NCBI GenBank assembly: GCA_014192545.1
Contig: BJHL01000003.1
Coordinates: 310,001 to 374,000 of the forward strand
From: Phycisphaerae bacterium
Lineage (GTDB): Bacteria > Planctomycetota > Phycisphaerae > Phycisphaerales > UBA1924
DNA: 64,000 nt
Direction: 5' to 3'
A program made the position numbers and the translations under genes. The notes below the pieces were generated by a model. The model was not told where the DNA came from. It made no database searches and worked only from the letters and a program-made list of their open reading frames with translations. This document shows, piece by piece, positions 52,812-60,531 of this stretch (position 1 is its first letter; each line of letters begins with the position of its first letter).

Positions 52812-52859
52812 TCACTCCGTCACTGCGTCACTTCGTCACTGCGTCACTTCGTCACTTCC
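52812..52859. repeat. Octanucleotide tandem repeat (TCACTNCG) x6
   Basis: Six exact-length units: TCACTCCG, TCACTGCG, TCACTTCG, TCACTGCG, TCACTTCG, TCACTTCC. It occupies nearly the whole gap before the next start codon. Confidence 0.9.
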
Positions 52860-52861
52860 CC

Positions 52862-53389
52862 ATGTCCCGCGCTCCCGCCATCTTCATCCTCCTCATGACA
52901 ATCGCCGTCATCGCTTTCTTCGCGGTCGACGCGTACTTCACTCGCACCGGCAAACTCCCGCCTGAAGAACTCTTCGCCCCCGTCAACCCCCAACCCGGCA
53001 CACTCCCGCGTGACGCCTTGCAACTCTCGCAAGGCGTCTTGCCCGACAGCATAATGTTCAACTTCGTCACCGCTCGCGACGACGCCGCCCGCGCTGATGC
53101 TGCCTCGTTGTGGCAAAATTACTGGCTGCCCGACGAAGGCTGGAAAGTCACCATCGAAGAAGTCAAACCCGCCTTCGACAAACTCGAACTGCGCTGCTGG
53201 ATCAACAACCCCAGCGTCGTTGGCGGCGGCTACGTACTCATCGCCGAGACCATTGACGATGGAAAAACCATTTTCTCACCACGCATGCAAGTCACGCTCT
53301 TTGGTCGTATTGCAAGACTGCAACGCGAAGAACTCGGCGGCCTGCCGAGTTACAGCATGTTTCTCGAAGAATCCACAGTTCTGCGATAA
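52862..53389 (+). CDS. Hypothetical protein with N-terminal membrane anchor
   Basis: 175 aa. One N-terminal hydrophobic helix (residues 5-24, IFILLMTIAVIAFFAVDAYF) then a soluble domain (ELRCWINNPSVVGGGY; TIFSPRMQVTLFG). No family recognised. The start directly follows the octanucleotide repeat, which takes the place of a ribosome site. Confidence 0.65.
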   Translation: MSRAPAIFILLMTIAVIAFFAVDAYFTRTGKLPPEELFAPVNPQPGTLPRDALQLSQGVLPDSIMFNFVTARDDAARADAASLWQNYWLPDEGWKVTIEEVKPAFDKLELRCWINNPSVVGGGYVLIAETIDDGKTIFSPRMQVTLFGRIARLQREELGGLPSYSMFLEESTVLR

Positions 53390-53549
53390 GCCCTGTTTTT
53401 CGCAGTAAGAACTGCGGAACCACCATTTGAGAACCGCGTCTCACTCTCCGCCGCGGCGTCGAGCGCATGCCGTGTGTGCGGGCCGCTCGTTACGTCACGA
53501 ACGCCCGCCGCGCACCATGAAGCGCACATGCGTTCACAGGATTCTCGTT

Positions 53550-54104
53550 ATGTTCCGGTTCAAAGCCGCTCGCGCGGCCCTTGGTATCGCTGCGTTCTTG
53601 ACCCTCGCAGGCTGCGCCCATCGACATTGTCACGCCGCTCCCATCGCACACCTGAATGATCGCGCAAGTCTGCACACCGCCGACCGCGGCTGCGAAACCT
53701 CGCGCCCGCGCTACCAAGATCATCGCCCGCGCCACGACGAGGATGAGGATGACGATCGCGGCTGCCCGCTCGTGCTGCGCAGCGAAATCGAACTCAGCGG
53801 CAAACGTGTCAACGTCGAACTCACGCTCTGGCGCGAAGATGGCGAAGTCCACACGCGCATTCGCCTCACACCCTGCGGCAAAGGCAACCTCCCCGACATC
53901 GACAGCCTCTCGCTGCGCGTCCGTGCAGGCGGCAGCAACTGGCGACCTTCACTCTGCGAAGTGCGCTCATGCGACAAGGAAATCATCTACGAAGCCCACG
54001 ATGGCCCGAGCTGGTGCAAGGGTCGCACGATCAATGTTGATCTGCGCGTGAAAACCAGTTGCGACAACGACCGCGTTCGCTGGCTTGGTGAAACCCTCGA
54101 CTAA
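53550..54104 (+). CDS. Hypothetical lipoprotein
   Basis: 184 aa. ATG 53550 has AGGA 8 nt upstream and gives a signal ending in lipobox LAGC (FLTLAGCAH). A His/Asp/Arg-rich stretch (RPRHDEDEDDDRG) precedes a beta-like domain (LRSEIELSGKRVNVELTLW) with four to five Cys, possibly disulfide-bonded. ATG 53517 is also in frame. No family recognised. Confidence 0.65.
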   Translation: MFRFKAARAALGIAAFLTLAGCAHRHCHAAPIAHLNDRASLHTADRGCETSRPRYQDHRPRHDEDEDDDRGCPLVLRSEIELSGKRVNVELTLWREDGEVHTRIRLTPCGKGNLPDIDSLSLRVRAGGSNWRPSLCEVRSCDKEIIYEAHDGPSWCKGRTINVDLRVKTSCDNDRVRWLGETLD

Positions 54105-54278
54105 TCGCGTTTGAACATGTCCACACAAACACCCTCGCTCCGCACCGCAGGCGGGGCGAGCAAGCGAGCGAACTTGGACGGCTGTTTCGCAGATCGCTGC
54201 AGGCGGCTGCGACATCCCGCACAAGTCTCGGTTTCGCTCGCTCGCTCGCGCCGCCTGAACATTGCAAATCGCAGGATC

Positions 54279-54320
54279 GAAAAAAAGAACCGGCCCGCGC
54301 TTCCGCGTCGGGCCGGTTTC
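54279..54320. terminator. Terminator-like stem-loop
   Basis: AACCGGCCCG (54288-54297) / CGGGCCGGTT (54309-54318), with a 10-nt A-rich run on the left and TTTCCC on the right; a plausible bidirectional terminator between the lipoprotein gene and pdhA. Confidence 0.65.
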
Positions 54321-54511
54321 CCTCCAGCACGCCTGCGTGCGTGTAGGCCGCTCAAGCGTGCGGAAAGTCCGCGAGCAGGCCAACGCAGGCGTACACGTTT
54401 AGAAGATTCCAAAAAGGATCCTCCCTCCATTACCAATAGCGAGATCGGCGCGAAATTCAGACAGAGTTCTCTCACTTTTTCTGCAAATCGGTGACATTTA
54501 CCCCCGCCAAC

Positions 54512-54541
54512 GAAAAACCGACGCGATAACTCGCGTCGGTG
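54512..54541 (-). terminator. Terminator of pdhA
   Basis: ACCGACGCGA (54517-54526) / TCGCGTCGGT (54531-54540), followed by TTTTT on the minus strand. Confidence 0.88.
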
Positions 54542-54567
54542 TCAGTTTCACACTCTTGCCGACTCGC

Positions 54568-55749
54568 TCACAGCAGCGGGTTCTTGACCCCGTGCGTGTA
54601 CTCGCCCATCGGGCTCATGTTCGGCATCGGATTCAGCAGCACATCCGTGTACAACTCGCTCAGATCAGGCACCGGCGCGGCTTCGGCAAGTTCAATGCCA
54701 TGCCGCACTTCTTCCTTCACGTCCGTCTGCAACTGCATGAACGCCTGCTCGCTGAGAACAAACGAACCATCAGCCTTTTTGCGTTCCGTCATCAGGTGTG
54801 ACGCAAGACGATCAATCGAGTCCTTGCCCTTGAACTGCTCGACTTCTTCCTTCGTGCGGTACTTCTGCGGATCGCTCATCGAGTGGCCCAGGTACCGATA
54901 CGTCTTGAGATCGACAAACGCCGGCTTCTGATTTTCCCGGCACCAATCAACGATGGGCTTGAAGTGGTCGTAGCAATCGATGACATCAAAGCCGTCGATG
55001 ATCGCACCGAGAATGCCGTACGCGTCGGCCTTCTTCGTGAGATCTTCCGACATCGTGGTGCCGCGATGAATCGCCGTGCCCATGCTGTAGCCGTTGTTTT
55101 CAACGACGTAGATGACGGGAATGTTCCACAAACCAGCAAGGTTCATCGCTTCGTGCAACGCCCCTTGGTTGAGTGCGCCATCGCCCAAGTACGCGAGTGA
55201 AACCTTCTTCTTCGCGGGGCCGCCCGTCACGCTGCGCTTCATCACTTCCCACTCATAGCGCGATGCGAAAGCAAGGCCGGTGCCCAGGGGCGTCTGCGCG
55301 CCGACGATGCCGTGGCCACCAAAGAGCCAGTTGGGCTTGTCGAACATATGCATGCTGCCGCCCTTGCCTTTGGCGCAGCCAGTGATCTTGCCATACATCT
55401 CGGCCATGCACGCTTCAACGCTCATGCCGCGAGCCAGCGCGTGGCCGTGATCGCGATACGCCGTGACGATTGGGTCATCGTGCTCAAGCGATTGAATGGT
55501 GCCCACCGCGGCGGCCTCTTGGCCGATGTACAAGTGGCAGAACCCGCCGATCTTTGCGGCTTGGTACGCCTGCGCGGTGCGGTTCTCAAACTCGCGAATG
55601 AGATACATGTCGCGCAGCCACTTGACAAGCGTCGCGTCAGGCAGCAGTTCGCTGGGACGCTTTCCCTTGCCGCGCTTCCATGCGGGGTTGGTGGGCAGAT
55701 TCTCGGGATGGCCGAGTGGATTGACCGCGTTGCTGTGGGCGATGCTCAT
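54568..55749 (-). CDS. pdhA: Pyruvate dehydrogenase E1 component, alpha subunit
   Basis: 393 aa ThDP-dependent subunit; decarboxylates pyruvate with E1-beta. ThDP motif GDGALNQGALHEAMNLAG ending in VVENN, and HIYGQEA-like YIGQEAAAVG near residue 80, GKGGSMHMFD, and HRGTTMSEDL support the call. E1-beta (pdhB) and E2/E3 are not next to it, which is unusual, since they are normally co-transcribed. Branched-chain 2-oxoacid dehydrogenase alpha is an alternative. Confidence 0.92.
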   Translation of the reverse strand: MSIAHSNAVNPLGHPENLPTNPAWKRGKGKRPSELLPDATLVKWLRDMYLIREFENRTAQAYQAAKIGGFCHLYIGQEAAAVGTIQSLEHDDPIVTAYRDHGHALARGMSVEACMAEMYGKITGCAKGKGGSMHMFDKPNWLFGGHGIVGAQTPLGTGLAFASRYEWEVMKRSVTGGPAKKKVSLAYLGDGALNQGALHEAMNLAGLWNIPVIYVVENNGYSMGTAIHRGTTMSEDLTKKADAYGILGAIIDGFDVIDCYDHFKPIVDWCRENQKPAFVDLKTYRYLGHSMSDPQKYRTKEEVEQFKGKDSIDRLASHLMTERKKADGSFVLSEQAFMQLQTDVKEEVRHGIELAEAAPVPDLSELYTDVLLNPMPNMSPMGEYTHGVKNPLL

Positions 55750-55895
55750 GGTTATTCAAATATAGGTATCGCCCGAGGCACAATCGAGGTTGCAGGACGG
55801 TGACGAAAACCCGCAAAGTCCCTAGGGGTGGTTAGTTGCGTAGGTGGTACACGAAGTCAGGCCGGGACTGTCGGTCAGGCTCAATCACATCCAGG

Positions 55896-56513
55896 TCACA
55901 TCGACTTTGCACGCTGAACTTCAATGTTTTGCATGCTCTCGTTCAGCACTGGAATCACGTACTTCTCGATAACGCCTGCCATCGTCGCGCCAACGACCTC
56001 TGGGGAATCGGACCAAATCACATTCCACCAAGTGTCGCGTTGCTCAGGCATCAACCAACCTATTCGCTGTCGAAGATCACAGCACATCTCGGGCGGTGGA
56101 CGTGATTCATCGTAATTGGTTGGCGACCATCTTTTTTGCCGATCGCGCAGATATCCGCCGATGTTGATCGTGTATCGCGCGCAGCTGCGATCTGAATAGC
56201 TTGATCCCTGAACTTGCACAACCTGACATCCCCACCCGCACCAACGATGCCAAGTGTTGCGAGATTTTTTGAATCCTTCTGCTTTCATGAGTGCGGACGG
56301 TCCTGTTCGGACTGCGGCACTCAGAACATCACTCGCTGAATTTGGCAACTCCATAACTGCTTGGTGTATTCCCTCGAAGATCTCACTGGCGAACTCCCGT
56401 CCTGGAAACCGCTGCTCGACGAAGCGATGCAATTCCGCAGAAGTCGCCTTGTGAGGACACTCCAGAATGAACTGCTTGGCAAAGTTGTAAGCGATGTCAC
56501 GCATGGCTCGCAT
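55896..56513 (-). CDS. Hypothetical protein, DUF4304-like
   Basis: 205 aa. The central part (EGFKKSRNTWHRW; VVQVQGSSYS; ARYTINIGGYL) follows the DUF4304 pattern of a beta-sheet protein of unknown function. Start ATG 56513 (an internal ATG 9 bp later). It is separated from the KBL-type gene by no gap (stop of that gene at 56514), so co-transcribed. No signal peptide. Confidence 0.68.
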   Translation of the reverse strand: MRAMRDIAYNFAKQFILECPHKATSAELHRFVEQRFPGREFASEIFEGIHQAVMELPNSASDVLSAAVRTGPSALMKAEGFKKSRNTWHRWCGWGCQVVQVQGSSYSDRSCARYTINIGGYLRDRQKRWSPTNYDESRPPPEMCCDLRQRIGWLMPEQRDTWWNVIWSDSPEVVGATMAGVIEKYVIPVLNESMQNIEVQRAKSM

Positions 56514-57740
56514 TCACAGCTTCTTCAACGCACCCACCAACGCATCAATGTGCTGTGTCGTGTGCGCGGCTGAAATCTGGCAGCGCAGTCTCGCGTGGCC
56601 TTCGGCGACGACCGGATAGCCAAAGCCTATGACGAAGATGCCAAGGTCCAGCAGGCGTTTGCTCATCGCGATGGCTTTCGCCGTGTCGTGCACGATGATG
56701 GGGCAGATGGCGGTCGGGCTAGGCAGCACATCGAAGCCGCCAGCTTTGAGCTTTTCGCGGGCGTACTTCACGTTGTCTTTGAGGCGTTGCACGCGCTGGG
56801 GCTCGCGCATTGTGATCTCGATAGCCTTCTGCGCACTCGCGGCGATGGTGACGGGCAGCGCATTACTAAACAGCGTGGGCCGGCCGCGTTGGATGAGCAG
56901 GTCGATGACTTGCTGGCTGGCGGCCACGAAGCCGCCCGCGCCGCCGCCGAGGGCTTTGCCGAGCGTGCCGGTGAAAATGTCGATGCGGCCACTGCTGGTG
57001 CCGCCATCGATGAGGCCCCAGTGCTCGTGTGTGCCGCGACCGAGTGCGCCCATCACGCCGTGGCCGTGGCTGTCGTCGACGACAAGCATCGCGTTGTACT
57101 CATCACACAGTTTTCGCATCGCGGGCAGATCAGCGATGGAACCCTCCATGCTGAACACGCCATCGGTCACGACCCAGATTTGGCCGGTCACATCCTTGTT
57201 TTCGCGAGCGGCTTGCAACGCGGCTCGCAGCGATTTCTCGCCCTCGAGCACGTTGTTGCGATAAACAGCTTTGTGGATGCCTTTCTTGATCGTGGTCGCG
57301 AGCCGGATGCTGTCGATGATGCAGGCGTGATTGAGTTCATCGCTGATGATGATGTCGCCCGGCTCGCAAAGCGTGGGAAACACTGCTTCATTCGCGGTCC
57401 ATGCGCTCACGAACGAATAGCTCGCCTGCGTGCCCATGTAGCGAGCGATCGTGCGTTCGAGTTCCCAGTGCGGGCTGAAAGTGCCGCAGATGAAACGAAC
57501 GCTCGCAGTCCCCGCGCCGTAATCGCGCAGTGCTTTGGTGCCAGCTTCGACTACTTCCGGATGGTTCGCGAGGCCCAAGTAATTGTTTGAGCAAAAGCAA
57601 AGAACCTTCTGCGGCTTGCCATTGCGAATCAGCGTGATTTCGGCGTCCATCGGACCTTGGATCGTTTGGAGTTCCTTCCAGAGGCCGTCGGTGCGGAGCT
57701 GGGTGAAGAGATTATCGGTGCGCGAGGCGAAGTAGGTCAT
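56514..57740 (-). CDS. PLP-dependent acyltransferase (glycine C-acetyltransferase / AONS type)
   Basis: 408 aa alpha-oxoamine synthase. Motifs: FCSNNYLGLANHP, GTASVRFICGTFSPHWELE, VVDDSHGHGVMGALGRG and the PLP lysine in TGTLGKALGGGAGGF. The N-terminus KELQTIQGPMDAEI and overall length favour glycine C-acetyltransferase (KBL, threonine degradation) over biotin synthesis BioF. No tdh or bio gene is adjacent to decide. Start ATG 57740. Confidence 0.9.
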   Translation of the reverse strand: MTYFASRTDNLFTQLRTDGLWKELQTIQGPMDAEITLIRNGKPQKVLCFCSNNYLGLANHPEVVEAGTKALRDYGAGTASVRFICGTFSPHWELERTIARYMGTQASYSFVSAWTANEAVFPTLCEPGDIIISDELNHACIIDSIRLATTIKKGIHKAVYRNNVLEGEKSLRAALQAARENKDVTGQIWVVTDGVFSMEGSIADLPAMRKLCDEYNAMLVVDDSHGHGVMGALGRGTHEHWGLIDGGTSSGRIDIFTGTLGKALGGGAGGFVAASQQVIDLLIQRGRPTLFSNALPVTIAASAQKAIEITMREPQRVQRLKDNVKYAREKLKAGGFDVLPSPTAICPIIVHDTAKAIAMSKRLLDLGIFVIGFGYPVVAEGHARLRCQISAAHTTQHIDALVGALKKL

Positions 57741-57755
57741 ACGGAATGATAAGGG

Positions 57756-57768
57756 AGTAGGCACTAGG
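57756..57768. repeat. Short dispersed repeat AGTAGGCACTAGG
   Basis: Thirteen bases also present at 12118-12130 downstream of purM, both followed by further TAGGGAT-like runs. Confidence 0.5.
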
Positions 57769-57859
57769 AAAATAGGGATCAGGCATGAGTGAAAGGCCTC
57801 TCGTTCGCTATGCGCGAATACTTGTAGCGTTTTTTGCGTTGTGCGAGGTACTTTTTTAC

Positions 57860-57880
57860 TGCCGCCTCGGAGAGGCGGCA
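57860..57880. repeat. Triloop hairpin (GGA loop)
   Basis: TGCCGCCTC-GGA-GAGGCGGCA, perfect 9-bp stem, just beyond the GNAT stop. A T-run precedes it on the plus strand but no T-run follows on the minus strand, so it is not a standard terminator. Confidence 0.75.
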
Positions 57881-57884
57881 CAGC

Positions 57885-58550
57885 TTACACCGTGCGTCGC
57901 CAGATGGTGTGCGTCAGCCAGCGGCTGTTGACTTGGATGCTTGAAGTTGTGTTATCGAGTTTCGCGAATCCCGCTGCGGCAGCGACGCGTTGGCTTGCGA
58001 TGTTGGCTTGCGTAATCTCAGCCTCAATGTGAACAAGACCCAAGCCTTTGGGTCGATCAGCGAGAGCAAACGTTGCAAGAGCCGTGACGGCTTCGGTTGC
58101 AAGGCCGTTACCCGCAAATTGGTGAGCGATCCACCAGCCAGCGTCGGCACGTGGAGTCAGGCCCAGTTGCATTCCCATCAAGTGAACCATGCCCACGACG
58201 GTACCGTCGTGAAGTGTGCAAACACGGCGAACGCAAAGCCCCGTGGCTTCACCCGAGCGGGTGCTGTTGAGGAGACGTTCGAAGCAGGCGAGGTCGGTCT
58301 CGGCGGGTTCGTGGACGTTGAGACCTTGGGCGAGGTACGCGCGATTTGAAGCGAGCAGCGCGACGACTTTTTCGCGGTCTGACAGCAGGATTGGACGGAT
58401 CAGAAGTCGCGTTGTGCGCCACGCGTCAGGAGCCAAGACTTCAACGATGCGTGCGGTTGATTTTGCGGGAACCAGGACGCGTGTGGGCTTGGCTTCGATT
58501 TGCGAATCGGGAAGCGTGGTCGTCAGCGTAGCGATGCGTGGCGGAGCCAT
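57885..58550 (-). CDS. GNAT family N-acetyltransferase
   Basis: 221 aa from ATG 58550. GNAT fold: RLLIRPILLSDREKVVALL at the start of the domain, DAGWWIAHQFAGNGLATEAV (acetyl-CoA loop, RxxGxG-like as AGNGLA) and ASQRVAAAAGFAK. Resembles RimJ/RimL-type acetyltransferases of ribosomal protein N-termini. An upstream extension of the frame overlaps polX antisense and is not real. The start is 55 bp from the divergent polX start. Confidence 0.88.
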   Translation of the reverse strand: MAPPRIATLTTTLPDSQIEAKPTRVLVPAKSTARIVEVLAPDAWRTTRLLIRPILLSDREKVVALLASNRAYLAQGLNVHEPAETDLACFERLLNSTRSGEATGLCVRRVCTLHDGTVVGMVHLMGMQLGLTPRADAGWWIAHQFAGNGLATEAVTALATFALADRPKGLGLVHIEAEITQANIASQRVAAAAGFAKLDNTTSSIQVNSRWLTHTIWRRTV

Positions 58551-58605
58551 AGAAGATGTATCGGCCTGTCGTGGGGAGATTCCACAATTCGCACTACGCT
58601 TGGGC

Positions 58606-60474
58606 ATGAGCACCAATGAACAGGTGGCCGGGAAGTTGGAAGCAATTGCGCAGATGATGGAGTTGTTGGGCGAAGATGGGTTCCGCGTGAATGCCCACAA
58701 TAGGGCGTCGCGTGCCGTCGCTGGGTTGGCTGAAGATGTCGCGGTGCTTGCGAATAGCCGCGAGGCGTTGTTGGCAATTGACGGGATTGGTCCCAAGACG
58801 GCGGACAAGATCATTGAATGTGTGCGGACGGGGACGATTGCGGAGTACGAGGAGTTGTCGGCGAAGGTGCCGGTGGGCGTGCGCGAGATTTTGGCGTTGC
58901 CAGGGCTTGGGCCAAAAACAGCGCGCGCGATGTGGCAGATCCTGGGAATTGATAGCTTCGCGAAGTTGAAAGCCGCGATTGCGGATGGGTCGCTGAAAAC
59001 GCTGCCGAGGATGGGGGACAAGGCGATTGCGAAGATCAATGAAGCGATGGCGATGGCGGCGGAGACGGCGCAGCGGCATTGGATTGGGCCTGCGTGGACG
59101 GTTGCGCAGCGCGTGATTGGGGAACTGAAGAAACACGGCAGTGTGGCGCGAATTGAGCCCGCAGGGAGCATGCGGCGCGGGAAGGAGACCGTTGGGGATC
59201 TGGATATCTTGGTCGCGCTCAAGGAGGGCAAGGAAGCCGATGCCGAAGCGCTGATCGCGATGGCTTGCAAAATGGCTGGCGTTACGCAAGTGATCTCTGC
59301 GGGCGTGACGCGTGCGAGTTTGCGCGTGTTGGTGGATGCGGGCGGCACGCGATGGGGCGGGGATGAGCAAGCGGAAAACTCCGGTGCGACAACAGCCCAC
59401 AGCAAAGGCCCGACGATTCAGACCGATGTGCGCGTGGTGCCCTTACGGAGCTTTGGGGCGGCGATGCAGTACTTCACAGGCAGCAAGGATCACAACGTGC
59501 GGCTGCGAGCGCTCGCTCAAGACCAGGGGCTGACACTCAACGAGTGGGGCCTGTTTGACGACGCGATTTGGAAGAAGCATCACACCAAGGGCAAGGTGGA
59601 GGATGGAACGGACTTGCCCAAGGCGGTTGCTGGTGCAGATGAAGAGGGGATTTACGCGGCACTGAAAGTCGCGTTCCCGCAGCCAGAGCAGCGTGAAGAT
59701 CGCGGGGAGTTTGATGTCAAGCAACCAACGCGATCGATTGAACTCGCAGATATCAAAGCTGAGTTGCACGCGCACACGACGGCAAGCGATGGAGCCATGA
59801 CAATCGAGCAACTCGCGCGCATGGCACATGCTCGCGGGTTCCACACGATCGCTGTGACGGATCACAGCCAGAGCAGTACGATCGCCGGCGGGCTGAAGCC
59901 TGATCGCTTGCGCAAGCACATTGATGACGTGCATAGCGTGCATGCGAAGCTGCACAAGGAATTGGGTATCACGGTGCTGGCAGGCAGCGAGGTTGACATT
60001 TTGACGGATGGGTCGCTGGATTACAAGGATGACTTGTTGGCGCAGTTGGATGTGGTGGTTGCGAGTCCGCACGCGGCGCTGACGCAAGACACCGAAGCTG
60101 CCACCAAGCGACTATTGAAGGCAATCGAACATCCGCTGGTGCATATTCTGGGGCACCCCACCGGGCGACTGGTCATGCGGCGCGGAGGGTTGTCTCCCGA
60201 CATGGCCCGGCTTTTTGCGGCGGCGAAGCAGCACAACGTGGCGATGGAGATCAATGCGCACTGGATGCGGCTGGACTTGCGAGACACGCATGTGCGGCAG
60301 GCCGTCAACGCTGGCTGCGTGATTGCAATTGATTGCGATGTACACGCGCCTAGCGATTATGACAACCTGCGGTTTGGCGTCATGACCGCTCGGCGGGGCT
60401 GGCTGACGGCGGACATATGCATCAACACTTGGGATGCGAAGAAGCTGCACGCGTGGCTGAAGAGCAAGCGGTAA
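58606..60474 (+). CDS. polX: DNA polymerase X with PHP phosphoesterase domain
   Basis: 622 aa repair polymerase. The N-terminal 8-kDa helix-hairpin-helix domain (GIGPKTADKI, GLGPKTARAM), the palm with GSMRRGKETVGDLDILV (paired catalytic Asp) and a third Asp in QTDVRVV, then a C-terminal PHP domain (ELHAHTTASDGAMT, VTDHSQS, GSEVDI, SPHAAL, EINAHWMRLDL, DCDVHAPSD) with 3'-5' exonuclease/phosphatase activity. A Gly/Ser/Thr-rich insert (about residues 247-270) adds length. Start ATG 58606. Confidence 0.95.
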   Translation: MSTNEQVAGKLEAIAQMMELLGEDGFRVNAHNRASRAVAGLAEDVAVLANSREALLAIDGIGPKTADKIIECVRTGTIAEYEELSAKVPVGVREILALPGLGPKTARAMWQILGIDSFAKLKAAIADGSLKTLPRMGDKAIAKINEAMAMAAETAQRHWIGPAWTVAQRVIGELKKHGSVARIEPAGSMRRGKETVGDLDILVALKEGKEADAEALIAMACKMAGVTQVISAGVTRASLRVLVDAGGTRWGGDEQAENSGATTAHSKGPTIQTDVRVVPLRSFGAAMQYFTGSKDHNVRLRALAQDQGLTLNEWGLFDDAIWKKHHTKGKVEDGTDLPKAVAGADEEGIYAALKVAFPQPEQREDRGEFDVKQPTRSIELADIKAELHAHTTASDGAMTIEQLARMAHARGFHTIAVTDHSQSSTIAGGLKPDRLRKHIDDVHSVHAKLHKELGITVLAGSEVDILTDGSLDYKDDLLAQLDVVVASPHAALTQDTEAATKRLLKAIEHPLVHILGHPTGRLVMRRGGLSPDMARLFAAAKQHNVAMEINAHWMRLDLRDTHVRQAVNAGCVIAIDCDVHAPSDYDNLRFGVMTARRGWLTADICINTWDAKKLHAWLKSKR

Positions 60475-60500
60475 GCGGCGAGTTTGTTTGCAAGGCGTGT

Positions 60501-60519
60501 GCCCGGCGGGACGCCGGGC
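60501..60519. repeat. Triloop hairpin (GGA loop)
   Basis: GCCCGGCG-GGA-CGCCGGGC, perfect 8-bp stem between polX and the convergent TolC-like gene. No T-run. Confidence 0.75.
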
Positions 60520-60531
60520 CTACCGGGTGAC

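Larger units (their letters stand above)
54105..54567. other. 463-bp structured intergenic region
   Basis: No protein gene seen. It holds a long hairpin (54149-54172 with 54233-54256: AGGCGG...GCGAGCAAGCGAGCGAA against TTCGCTCGCTCGCTCGC...CCGCCT, one mismatch), a terminator-like stem at 54288-54318, a further pair of imperfect inverted repeats at about 54330-54400, and the pdhA terminator. Could contain a small RNA. Confidence 0.55.

Noticed and set aside
58551-59405. N-terminal extension of the GNAT gene to 506 residues
   Set aside because: The extra part is antisense to polX and has no conserved sequence; ATG 58550 starts directly before the GNAT domain.
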